NCBI GenBank assembly: GCA_964385405.1
Contig: CAYLOT010000008.1
Coordinates: 42,436 to 106,435, forward strand
Length of the DNA stretch: 64,000 bases
DNA from: CAIZGX01 sp964385405
Lineage (GTDB): Bacteria; Bacteroidota; Bacteroidia; Flavobacteriales_D; Sanyastnellaceae
Reading direction: 5' to 3'
The translations under genes were made by a program, and so were the position numbers. A model generated the notes under the pieces. The model searched no databases. It worked only from the letters and a program-made list of their open reading frames with translations, and was not told where the DNA came from. Below are positions 1 to 7,907 of the stretch, piece after piece; the stretch's first letter is position 1, and every line of letters starts with the position of its first letter.

Positions 1-673
1 GGCAAAACAGCGCAACATGAAGCCAGCATTTTTTTCTTTCAACGTTACAGGAGGAAGATGCGAAACCTGCGAGGGCGAAGGAATTCAGACCATTGAGATG
101 CAATTCATGGCCGATGTTGAATTGGTCTGCGAAACATGTAAAGGCAAACGGTTTAAGGAAGAAGTTTTAGAGGTTCAATACCGTGGTAAAAACATAGCCG
201 ATGTATTGGATTTAACAGTTGATGAAGCCCTTGGATTTTTCGGAGAAGACACTTCAACTTCTGCTAAACACATTGTGCAAAAACTAACACCCCTTAAGGG
301 TGTAGGGCTCGATTACGTGAAGCTAGGACAAAGCAACAGCACCTTGTCTGGTGGTGAGGCGCAGCGTATTAAGCTCGCGTCTTTCTTGATAAAAGGACCG
401 AATCAACCGCATACCTTATTCATCTTTGATGAGCCTACAACAGGATTGCATTTTCACGATGTGCAGAAACTGATGATTACCTTTCAAGCCTTGCTGGCAC
501 AAGGTCACACCGTCATTGCAATTGAGCATCACACAGATGTTATGCGTTGCGCCGATTGGATTGTTGACATTGGTCCTGAAGGCGGAGAAAAAGGAGGAAA
601 CATCTTGTATTGCGGACCCTTCGACGCGTTTTTAAATACAAAGTCATATACCGCAGATGCCCTAAATTCTTGA
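1..673 (+). CDS. uvrA: UvrA, excinuclease ABC subunit A (C-terminal part only)
   Basis: This is the last ~223 residues of the ~940-residue DNA-damage recognition ATPase of nucleotide excision repair; the 5' part lies outside the window and the frame is open to base 2. Visible are the end of the second zinc-finger insertion (CETCEGEG followed by CETCKGK), the ABC signature LSGGEAQRIKLA, the Walker B segment LFIFDEPTTGLH and the switch histidine region IAIEHHTDV. All are diagnostic of the second UvrA ATPase domain. UvrA works with UvrB, whose gene lies in this window near 40-41.7 kb but is unlinked to this one. The next gene, msrB, starts 41 bases downstream on the same strand. Confidence 0.97.
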   Translation, partial: AKQRNMKPAFFSFNVTGGRCETCEGEGIQTIEMQFMADVELVCETCKGKRFKEEVLEVQYRGKNIADVLDLTVDEALGFFGEDTSTSAKHIVQKLTPLKGVGLDYVKLGQSNSTLSGGEAQRIKLASFLIKGPNQPHTLFIFDEPTTGLHFHDVQKLMITFQALLAQGHTVIAIEHHTDVMRCADWIVDIGPEGGEKGGNILYCGPFDAFLNTKSYTADALNS

Positions 674-714
674 TGAACGAGAAAACAATTTTAGAAAAAA
701 CGTGTTGTTCAATC

Positions 715-1206
715 ATGAGAAAACTAGTTTCGTTCGGCGTCGCAGCGGTTATAAGTTTGGCTAGCTGTTCACAACAAAAACAAAATCAAAGCACCCCAAG
801 TAACATGGTACCACAAGTTGTAAAATCGGATGAAGAATGGAAGAAAGAATTAACTCCCGAACAGTTCAGAATTCTTCGCGAAAAAGGCACGGAACGAGCG
901 TTTACCGGCGAGTTCTGGGACCATCATGAAATTGGAACTTATAGCTGTGCCGCGTGCGGACAAGAACTGTTTCAATCTAACTCGAAATTCGACAGTGGAT
1001 GCGGTTGGCCAAGTTATTTCAAACCCATTAACGATTTGGTAATTTCTGAAGAAAAAGATACCTCATACGGCATGATTCGAACAGAGGTTATGTGCAGCAA
1101 ATGTGGTGGACATTTAGGTCATGTTTTCCCTGACGGGCCACCTCCTACTGGCCTGCGTTATTGCATTAATTCGGGAGCGCTTAAGTTTAAACCGAATAAC
1201 CCTTAA
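715..1206 (+). CDS. msrB: Peptide-methionine (R)-S-oxide reductase, lipoprotein form
   Basis: MsrB reduces methionine-R-sulfoxide in oxidised proteins. The ATG at 715 was chosen because it begins a lipoprotein signal peptide (MRKLVSFGV..., lipobox LASC, Cys about residue 18). The frame is open further upstream, but that would overlap uvrA. The mature domain has the two zinc-binding CxxC pairs (CAACG and CSKCGGHLGH), the SGCGWPSYF motif and the catalytic cysteine in TGLRYCINSGALKF. The lipobox places it in the periplasmic/outer-membrane compartment, so it probably repairs envelope proteins. Its last 20 bases overlap the convergent gene on the other strand. Confidence 0.95.
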   Translation: MRKLVSFGVAAVISLASCSQQKQNQSTPSNMVPQVVKSDEEWKKELTPEQFRILREKGTERAFTGEFWDHHEIGTYSCAACGQELFQSNSKFDSGCGWPSYFKPINDLVISEEKDTSYGMIRTEVMCSKCGGHLGHVFPDGPPPTGLRYCINSGALKFKPNNP

Positions 1207-1753
1207 CAGCACTGTCCACGCTACGAAGTAGCGTTTGTGCATCTCGCGGATTCAATTGTTTTCCGAAGCGAATTTTCGAGCGATTGTATACGAAGCCTAG
1301 GCGTTCTCCGCCCATGATCCAGAAGCTGTCGTCGAGAAAATAAAAGAATGAATTTTCATCTTGTTTAACTATTCCTAGTTGTTTGATTTTTTCCAACTCA
1401 AACTTCTCTTTTTTCCCTCGGGTTCCAAAAGCATTTTGAAGTGTCATTTCGCCTTTCTTAAAGACTAAAATTTCCTTCCCTGATTTTCTCCACATGAGCA
1501 CCTTCAGAGTTCTGTAGAAAAAGAATGACCAGAGCGCAGTTGAGATCAAAAAAAAGATTTGTTCTCCGCCATCTTTCGAAGTCAAAAGCGAATAAATAAA
1601 AACACCACCGCAAAACGTCCAAGCCATAAGCCACGCGTAAAGCAAAGCTTCTTGCCAACGTTCTACATTCTGGCTAATGGTTATGGTTAACTGATCTTTT
1701 TCACGCACCACCTGAATGCGCTTTCCTATGAATTGTGGGGCAGTTTTATTCAT
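1187..1753 (-). CDS. Small membrane protein of unknown function (two TM helices plus soluble C-terminal domain)
   Basis: The 188-residue product is not recognised. A short polar N-terminus is followed by two hydrophobic helices (about residues 37-58 and 67-84), then a soluble, charged C-terminal half (EILVFKKGEMTLQNAFG onward). That arrangement resembles small membrane proteins carrying a PH-like domain, but no defining motif is visible. Its ATG overlaps the bshA stop codon (ATGA), so it is probably co-translated with bshA; a link to bacillithiol metabolism is inference only. Its 3' end overlaps msrB tail-to-tail by 20 bases. Confidence 0.75.
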   Translation of the reverse strand: MNKTAPQFIGKRIQVVREKDQLTITISQNVERWQEALLYAWLMAWTFCGGVFIYSLLTSKDGGEQIFFLISTALWSFFFYRTLKVLMWRKSGKEILVFKKGEMTLQNAFGTRGKKEKFELEKIKQLGIVKQDENSFFYFLDDSFWIMGGERLGFVYNRSKIRFGKQLNPRDAQTLLRSVDSAVKGYSV

Positions 1754-2883
1754 GACTTCAACACTTTATCGTATAATTCTTCGTACAAAGGAAGAACTTC
1801 TTCCAATGAGAATGCGTGGGCTCTTTCCCTCGCCTGAACTTTAAATTTCAACAAACGCTCTTCTTTTTCAATGAGATAAAAAACTTGTTTCGCCATTTCA
1901 TCTACATCGCCGACGTTACTCATCAATCCAGAAACCCCATGTCTATTCAACTCTGGCAAACCTCCTGCGTTGCTAGAGACAACAGGCACTCCGCTTGCCA
2001 TTGCCTCTAATGCAGCCAAACCAAAACTCTCTGATTCAGAAGGTAGAAGCATGACATCTGCGGCCGATAAAAGCTCCATTGGGTTCTTCACGTTTCCAAC
2101 AAAAACAACATTGCACAATTGATTCTCGCGCGCGAATTGTTCTGCCTTCGATCGGTCTGGACCATCGCCAACCATCACTAAAATTGAAGGCTTCAACTCG
2201 TTCACGCGTTTGTATATTTCCATCACATCCATGACGCGCTTCACCGGTCTGAAGTTGGAAATATGAATGAGCATTGGAGTTCCATCGGGGGCATATTCAT
2301 CGCGAATCTCCCTAACGATGCTATCGTTTATTGGAGTTGGATTTAAGAAATTCGGAATGACTTCAATGTCAACATTAATTCCAAAAAGCTTGTAAGTATC
2401 TGTGCGCAAACTTTGCGAAACAGCGGTGACGGCATCGCTTTCATTAATAGCGAAAGAGATTACAGGCTCGAAAGAAGCGTCCCTTCCCAACAATGTAATA
2501 TCGGTGCCGTGAAGCGTGGTAATAACCGGCAAATGAAGTCCCTCCCTCTTTAAGATTTGTTTCGCCATGTATGCTGCACTTGCATGCGGAATAGCGTAAT
2601 GCACATGCAAGAGATCCAATCCTTCGTGCTTTGCAACATCAACCATTTTACTTGCCAAAACAAGCTCATAGGGAGGGTATAAAAACAACGGATAATCACT
2701 TACGTTTACTTCGTGATAACGCACATTTTTTCTCAAAGATCCAAGACGAACGGGCTGCGAATAAGTAATGAAATGAATTTCATGTCCCTTCTCTGCAAGT
2801 GCCTTTCCCAACTCGGTTGCAACCACACCACTACCCCCAAAAGTTGGGTAGCACACAATACCAATCTTCAATTTTTTTTCCAT
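1750..2883 (-). CDS. bshA: N-acetyl-alpha-D-glucosaminyl L-malate synthase (bacillithiol biosynthesis)
   Basis: This GT4-family glycosyltransferase joins UDP-GlcNAc and L-malate in the first step of bacillithiol synthesis. The 377-residue length is typical. The N-terminal signature KIGIVCYPTFGGSGVVATEL, the HVHYAIPHA segment and the C-terminal nucleotide-sugar site ESESFGLAALEAM...GGLPE are all diagnostic of BshA. A perfect -7 promoter element lies at 2909-2916. The downstream membrane-protein gene overlaps by four bases. No bshB or bshC gene is in the window. BshA suggests that bacillithiol is the main low-molecular-weight thiol, as known for many Bacteroidota. Confidence 0.95.
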   Translation of the reverse strand: MEKKLKIGIVCYPTFGGSGVVATELGKALAEKGHEIHFITYSQPVRLGSLRKNVRYHEVNVSDYPLFLYPPYELVLASKMVDVAKHEGLDLLHVHYAIPHASAAYMAKQILKREGLHLPVITTLHGTDITLLGRDASFEPVISFAINESDAVTAVSQSLRTDTYKLFGINVDIEVIPNFLNPTPINDSIVREIRDEYAPDGTPMLIHISNFRPVKRVMDVMEIYKRVNELKPSILVMVGDGPDRSKAEQFARENQLCNVVFVGNVKNPMELLSAADVMLLPSESESFGLAALEAMASGVPVVSSNAGGLPELNRHGVSGLMSNVGDVDEMAKQVFYLIEKEERLLKFKVQARERAHAFSLEEVLPLYEELYDKVLKS

Positions 2884-2908
2884 AGTGCAAGGGAGCCGAA
2901 CTCCGTTA

Positions 2909-2916
2909 CAAAAGTA
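2909..2916 (-). promoter_or_regulatory. -7 promoter element of bshA
   Basis: On the minus strand this reads TACTTTTG, a perfect match to the Bacteroidota -7 consensus TAnnTTTG, about 25 bases upstream of the bshA ATG. No clear -33 TTG was found at the usual distance. The element lies just past the stop codon of the upstream glycosidase gene. Confidence 0.6.
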
Positions 2917-5900
2917 CTACGGTTTAACAGGAAACAGCTTGTAAATTTCTTCTTGTATTCGAGGGCGAATGCGTAAGTCGTTGATTTTCCAATTTTCAGA
3001 ACTTGGACAATTCCGATTGCTTAAGAAAACGAAAACTGTTCCGTTTGCGGGGTCTGCCCAACAAAGCGTTCCGGTGAATCCGGAATGTCCAAAACTTTCA
3101 TCGCTTGCAGAGGGCCCCGTTGCACCGCTCCATTTCGTGAACCCTGGCTTATCGAATCCGAGCCCTCTTCTGTTGTCTTTGAAATGACGAGCAGTAAACA
3201 AATCCATGGTTTCATGATGGAAAAACTCATGCGTTCCGTACGTTCCGTCGTTCAAGCACATCTGCATAAGCGCAGCACAATCATTCGCATTACCGAACAA
3301 TCCCGCATGTCCAGCAACTCCCCCCATTAAAGCCGCACCCTGGTCGTGAACATATCCGCGAACAGCCTGACGTCTCCATTTCGTATCTGTTTCGGTTTCA
3401 GCTATCATTCTGACAGGCCAATTCGCTTGAGGATTGTATCCCATAGAACGCAAGCCCATAGGCTTGTAAAAGGACTCATAAACGTATGCATCAAGAGACA
3501 TTCCAGTAATTTTCTCTATCACCTTTTTGTAGTAGTAATACCCTAAATCACTGTACAAATAACCCTGATCTGGATTCAACCTTACGTCTAAGATTTCCTT
3601 GTAAATGGAATCGGTCATTTCCTTCGTGGTCCACATATCTGCACAAACCGGATTATTGCATTTATCGGTATGTTCTTTCGATAAGCAATTGCCATCCCAC
3701 TCTCCGCCATTCACGGTTAAATTGGTAAAATCTTTCCAAGCTGGCAGTCCAGCAGTATGCGACAACATACGCTTTAACTGCATCTTCGCATGCGAATGTC
3801 CTTCAGGAAAATCAATGTATTCGCCTATGGTCTTCTCTACGTCTATCTTTCCTTCATCTACTAATTTCATTAACGCCAAAGTCGTTGAAAGCATTTTTGT
3901 CACAGACGCAAGGTCATAAATCGAGCTTTCAGACACTTTCTGTGTCTTTGCCTTGTCTAGGTATCCAAAACTCTTGTTGTAAAGAATAACGCCGTCCTTC
4001 GCGATTAAAACACGGCATCCGGGGTAAGCACCTTGATCCAACCCTTCCTTCACGATCTCATCGACCTTCGAAAATAAATTTGTTTCACTTCCGGCTACTT
4101 CGGTTGGAGCATTGGCCATCATGTCTTCCACATAGACACTGCTGTTTCCATTCGTCTGAGAAATACTCGAAACAAAATTGAACCAACCTGTTTGAGAAGG
4201 TTTTAAGTAGCGCATCCTTCCGGCAGTGTGAAATACTTTACCTTGTCCCTCTTTGAATTTCGTTCCAACAGACACCGGAAGTTTTCCTTGAAATGGAATA
4301 ATTCCACAAATAGCGTCAGCGGTTACCTGTTGGGTTAAATCGTCTGGCTGATAAGCGACCACGAATGAATTTACTCCATTCCAATCCGATTTTTCAAGGG
4401 CATAAGGACATGCGAACATGACTACTGTTGTCGTGAAGTGCTCAGCAATTTTCTCCGTAGCACGCGTGCCTTGTGTTGTGATACCAAAATTTGTGTTTGC
4501 CTTATTGGTAGTTCCTAAAAATGCAACCAACACATCGGTGCAATTTTCTTTCATTTTTGAAATGACCGATTGTATTTCAGCGTCGGTGCATTCCTTTCCT
4601 AAAGAATGAATCTCTGCCGCTTTGTACTGATCGATGCTCTTCGCAAAGGCACAATTTACATCATCGCCGATAATTACAACGCCCAATGGCCTCTGCCATT
4701 TGTCAGTGTCTTCGTATGGGATTTTACTTTCTGAGATCACTGTAATTGAACTCTCAATGCACCGTCTGCGTAAAGCTGTAGCGTATGGTAAATTCAAATC
4801 ATTTGAAATACCCTTGATCGGAATTGGCTTAAACTTATGAGCACCCACACGCTCTTTCGCTTTCAAAACCTTAAGCGCTTTCGCTGTAATTTCTTCTTCG
4901 GTAATTCGTCCTTGCTGAATTGCTTCTTTCACTTTTTGAATAGCCAAAGGCACATTCAGAGGAAACAGCACTACATCATTACCGGCTATCAGTGCGCGCA
5001 CGTCAGCCTCGCCAGATGGAAAATACTTCGCTACACCATCCATATTCATAGCATCTGTTAACACCAGGCCTTCAAACTTCAAGCTATCGCGCAGCAATCC
5101 GGTGATAATATTTTTCGAAAGTGTACTTGGCACGTGTGCTTCTTTCTCGAATTCAGGAAGCGAAAGATGCGCGACCATAACACTTGCCAATCCGTTTTCA
5201 AACATAGTTCTGTAAGGCTTGAATTCATTGGAAGAAAGCTGAGCGTAATTTTTATTTACAACTGGAAGTTCCTTGTGCGAATCGGCATCTGTGTCTCCGT
5301 GTCCGGGGAAATGTTTTGCGTTCGCCAACACACCATTTTCCTGCATGCCTTTCATGTAGGCCATTCCGCATGCGGTAACACGATCTGGATTTTCGCCGAA
5401 TGAGCGATTTGAAATAACGGGATTCTTCGGATTTGAATTCACGTCAACAACCGGTGCGAAGTTCATATGCACACCTATGCGTTTGCACTGGCGGGCGACT
5501 TCTTTTCCAAATTCGTAAATGAGTTTTTCATCCATGGAAGCACCCAATGTCATGGCACGAGGGAATGATATGGTACTGTCTAAACGCATGCCCAACCCCC
5601 ACTCCGCATCAATGCCAATAAGCAGGGGTATTCTAGATTTCGATTGAAACCGATTCGTCAATTTTGCTTGTCGAACAGGACCTCCTTGAAAGAAAATTAC
5701 TCCGCCAATTCCATTGTTTTTGATAAGCGTCTCAATCTGCGTGGGATTATATGATTCTTTCTTCTCGTCGCTCCATGCCGCCACCATAAAGAGCTGTCCA
5801 ATTTTTTGATCGAGGGTGAGGGTTTTGATTAGGCTATCGGACCAGGATTCTTTGAAAGTCGCTGTGCGAGATTCTTCGAAAGATGCTTCGCAAGACGCTG

Positions 5901-6015
5901 CGCGAAATTCTTCGAAAGATGCTTCGAAAGATGCTTCGCAAGTTTTAAAGATTGGACGAAATGCGAAAAGTAAAATCACTAACGCGAGAACAGGCCATTT
6001 CAAAAATTTCTTCAT
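2917..6015 (-). CDS. GH3 (NagZ-like) glycosidase fused to a beta-lactamase-family serine hydrolase
   Basis: The 1032-residue envelope protein has an N-terminal signal/anchor helix (residues ~4-22), a tetrapeptide-repeat linker (26-57), a GH3 domain (~60-390) and a connecting region (~400-620). A class-C-like beta-lactamase/DD-peptidase domain follows (~645-1030). The GH3 part carries the NagZ-type loop KHFPGHGDTDADSH (234-247) with its His/Asp acid-base dyad, and the nucleophile Asp321 in VLTDAMNMDG. The hydrolase has SVTK (704-707), YSD (821-823) and HSG (977-979) in place of SxxK, YxN and KTG. The fusion is known in Bacteroidota and is thought to act on peptidoglycan fragments; substrates here are inferred. 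Confidence 0.93.
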   Translation of the reverse strand: MKKFLKWPVLALVILLFAFRPIFKTCEASFEASFEEFRAASCEASFEESRTATFKESWSDSLIKTLTLDQKIGQLFMVAAWSDEKKESYNPTQIETLIKNNGIGGVIFFQGGPVRQAKLTNRFQSKSRIPLLIGIDAEWGLGMRLDSTISFPRAMTLGASMDEKLIYEFGKEVARQCKRIGVHMNFAPVVDVNSNPKNPVISNRSFGENPDRVTACGMAYMKGMQENGVLANAKHFPGHGDTDADSHKELPVVNKNYAQLSSNEFKPYRTMFENGLASVMVAHLSLPEFEKEAHVPSTLSKNIITGLLRDSLKFEGLVLTDAMNMDGVAKYFPSGEADVRALIAGNDVVLFPLNVPLAIQKVKEAIQQGRITEEEITAKALKVLKAKERVGAHKFKPIPIKGISNDLNLPYATALRRRCIESSITVISESKIPYEDTDKWQRPLGVVIIGDDVNCAFAKSIDQYKAAEIHSLGKECTDAEIQSVISKMKENCTDVLVAFLGTTNKANTNFGITTQGTRATEKIAEHFTTTVVMFACPYALEKSDWNGVNSFVVAYQPDDLTQQVTADAICGIIPFQGKLPVSVGTKFKEGQGKVFHTAGRMRYLKPSQTGWFNFVSSISQTNGNSSVYVEDMMANAPTEVAGSETNLFSKVDEIVKEGLDQGAYPGCRVLIAKDGVILYNKSFGYLDKAKTQKVSESSIYDLASVTKMLSTTLALMKLVDEGKIDVEKTIGEYIDFPEGHSHAKMQLKRMLSHTAGLPAWKDFTNLTVNGGEWDGNCLSKEHTDKCNNPVCADMWTTKEMTDSIYKEILDVRLNPDQGYLYSDLGYYYYKKVIEKITGMSLDAYVYESFYKPMGLRSMGYNPQANWPVRMIAETETDTKWRRQAVRGYVHDQGAALMGGVAGHAGLFGNANDCAALMQMCLNDGTYGTHEFFHHETMDLFTARHFKDNRRGLGFDKPGFTKWSGATGPSASDESFGHSGFTGTLCWADPANGTVFVFLSNRNCPSSENWKINDLRIRPRIQEEIYKLFPVKP
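5846..5941 (-). repeat. In-frame 12-bp tandem repeat (eight degenerate copies)
   Basis: Eight consecutive 12-base units (plus-strand consensus gatgcttcgaaa, best-conserved copies at 5918-5929 and 5930-5941) lie in the start of the GH3 fusion gene. On the coding strand each unit encodes one tetrapeptide such as CEAS, FEAS, FEES or RAAS, forming an acidic low-complexity linker immediately after the membrane helix. The copies differ by a few bases each, so the array is old or decaying, but it could still change length by slippage without breaking the frame. Confidence 0.9.
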
Positions 6016-6092
6016 GAGTTAAATTTATTCCCACGAAGAATAGAACTGAAACTGTGCCAGGCTATTTTACAACATTGAAATGTGAATGAGCG

Positions 6093-6797
6093 TTACACCA
6101 ACTTTAGCTCAATAGCCTTTCTGGCTTGAACCATTAAAAAAGTAAATTGTTCTTCTTCTGTTAGATGAGAATTGTCTAAAACAATTGCATCTGCGGCTTG
6201 GCGCAGAGGATCTGCAGAGCGCGTAGTATCTTGAAGATCGCGTTGCGCAATGTTCTCACGTACATCTTCCATTGAAATGTTTACGCCGTTATTTTTCAGT
6301 TGAAGAAATCTTCTTTGAGCGCGAACCTCAGCATCTGCCGTCATAAAAACTTTCAATTCGGCATTTGGAAGAACCACAGTACCAATGTCTCTGCCATCCA
6401 TAACAACCCCACCATTCTCGGCCATACGCTGCTGAATACGCACCAATTTTTCGCGAACTTCTTTAATTGCACTAATTGATGACACATGTGCACTTACTTG
6501 CATGCTACGAATTTCCTTATCTACACAGGTTCCATTTAAATATGTTTCAATTTCCTGAGTATCTGAATTGTACTTGAACTGAATCAGAATAAGGTGAAGT
6601 GATTCGACCAACATCTTTTCATCTATTTCGCCCTTGCTTTGAATATAGCCATGTTCCAAGGCGTAATAAGTAACCGCTCTGTACATTGCTCCTGAATCTA
6701 TGTAGATGTAATTCAAGTTTTTCGCTATAGCTCTTGCTAAGGTACTTTTTCCACAAGAAGAATAGCCGTCAATGGCAATGTTAATTTTATTGGTCAC
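6093..6797 (-). CDS. cmk: Cytidylate kinase (GTG start)
   Basis: Cmk phosphorylates CMP and dCMP. The P-loop is GYSSCGKST, followed by the family motifs DSGAMYRAVTYYAL, MDGRDIGTVVLPNAELK, TADAEVRAQRR and RDLQDTTRSADPL. The GTG at 6797 was chosen because it gives the usual N-terminus (VTNKINIAIDGYSS). The frame extends upstream only to a TTG at 6842, and a promoter-like element sits between the two. The product is ~234 residues, normal for the family. It stands alone between the GH3 fusion gene and the divergent RnfD-like gene. Confidence 0.93.
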   Translation of the reverse strand: MTNKINIAIDGYSSCGKSTLARAIAKNLNYIYIDSGAMYRAVTYYALEHGYIQSKGEIDEKMLVESLHLILIQFKYNSDTQEIETYLNGTCVDKEIRSMQVSAHVSSISAIKEVREKLVRIQQRMAENGGVVMDGRDIGTVVLPNAELKVFMTADAEVRAQRRFLQLKNNGVNISMEDVRENIAQRDLQDTTRSADPLRQAADAIVLDNSHLTEEEQFTFLMVQARKAIELKLV

Positions 6798-6818
6798 TTG
6801 GTCAGGGAATTGAAGCCT

Positions 6819-6850
6819 CGAATTTACAATGCATCGTCGCAAAACACCAA
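6819..6850 (-). promoter_or_regulatory. Candidate cmk promoter
   Basis: On the minus strand this shows TTG (6848-6850), a 21-base spacer and TAAATTCG (6819-6826, one mismatch to TAnnTTTG). It lies about 20 bases before the GTG start at 6797 and argues against the upstream TTG start. The rest of the intergenic region, roughly 6851-7058, holds nothing else I can support. Confidence 0.45.
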
Positions 6851-7058
6851 GTTTTATTTCAAATTATAACAATATTATACTTACACGAGGAACACGAGCG
6901 GCTGTGTTGAGGTCTGTTCGCCGGTTATGACATTGAACTATTCGAAAGACGCATGCACGTGCGGGCAAATGAAAGTGAAGCACCAAGAAATTATTCGCCA
7001 TTTTCTCCGTTGATGAACCATTCAGTTTCTTCCCTGTACAGCATGAAAAATTCAAGTT

Positions 7059-7907
7059 ATGCTGACTTCTTTTCTTCAATTCTTTCAAAGCGACGGAAGA
7101 CACTTTCAAATTGTCTCGCAAACTATTTTCGTTTGCATCGGTATCCTCTTCCTGCGTTGGGATTATTCGTTCACTTCTATGTTGCTCACCTTTGGTGTTG
7201 CACTTTCCACGCAGCTCATCGGTATTTATTTCTTGAAACTTCCGATGCATTCCATCAAGAGTGCACTCATTACAGCATTCGGATTAACCTTGCTATTCAA
7301 AAGCAACGAACCGCTGCTCTATGCTTTAGCCGCTGCCATTGCCATTGGACAAAAACTCATCTTAAAGATTCGCGGACAACATCTTTTCAATCCAGCTAAC
7401 GTTGGAATTATAGCAGTGATTCTTTTTACACAAAAAGCATGGATCTCTCCAGCCCAATGGGGCAACAGCACGCTTATTGTGTTTGTTATTGGAACGGCAG
7501 GATTGGCAGTGCTTTCACGTGTAAAACGCATAGACACTGGACTCATTTTTATTGCCACCCTTTTCACGTTGGAATACATGCGAACGATCGTTTATTTAGG
7601 TTGGAACTGGGAAGTGCTTTTCCACAAATTGTCTTCTGGAAGCATTTGGTTGTTTGCTCTTTTCATGATTACCGACCCCATGACCATTCCAACGAATCGA
7701 TTGGTTCGAATCATTTGGACGATGGCTGTTGCCTTCACTTCATTCTACCTTACAAATTTTTACTTCGTTACAGGAGCGCCGCTCTGGGCCTTGGTTTGCT
7801 TCACACCGCTTACACCATTACTCAATAAGTTTTTCCCTAGCAAAACATTTAACTGGATTCATTCATCTCAAAAACAATTCAACCATGACACAAAGATTGC
7901 TTACTAA
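7059..7907 (+). CDS. RnfD/NqrB-like integral membrane protein
   Basis: The 282-residue polytopic protein of the NQR2/RnfD/RnfE family has about eight to nine hydrophobic helices. Family motifs are visible: GQHLFNPANVGI (compare FNPAxxG in NqrB/RnfD) and FMITDPMTIPTNR (compare the TDP loop). The SGAT sequence that carries covalent FMN in true NqrB/RnfD is not present, so it may not bind flavin that way. No other rnf or nqr subunit is nearby. Its 3' end overlaps the DUF2330 gene by 23 bases in another frame, suggesting coupled expression of the pair. Confidence 0.85.
   Translation: MLTSFLQFFQSDGRHFQIVSQTIFVCIGILFLRWDYSFTSMLLTFGVALSTQLIGIYFLKLPMHSIKSALITAFGLTLLFKSNEPLLYALAAAIAIGQKLILKIRGQHLFNPANVGIIAVILFTQKAWISPAQWGNSTLIVFVIGTAGLAVLSRVKRIDTGLIFIATLFTLEYMRTIVYLGWNWEVLFHKLSSGSIWLFALFMITDPMTIPTNRLVRIIWTMAVAFTSFYLTNFYFVTGAPLWALVCFTPLTPLLNKFFPSKTFNWIHSSQKQFNHDTKIAY

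Noticed and set aside
5816..6022. Plus-strand frame through the 12-base repeat
   Set aside because: It is a by-product of the in-frame repeat on the other strand, which lies in a clear gene.
6938..7030. Short plus-strand reading frame starting MTLNYSKDACTCGQ before the RnfD-like gene
   Set aside because: About 28 residues only, without a promoter or a family match; a chance frame cannot be excluded.
6864..7250. Open frame on the minus strand across the cmk to RnfD-like gap
   Set aside because: It is antisense to the RnfD-like gene, has no recognisable motif or signal peptide, and its composition looks like a shadow.
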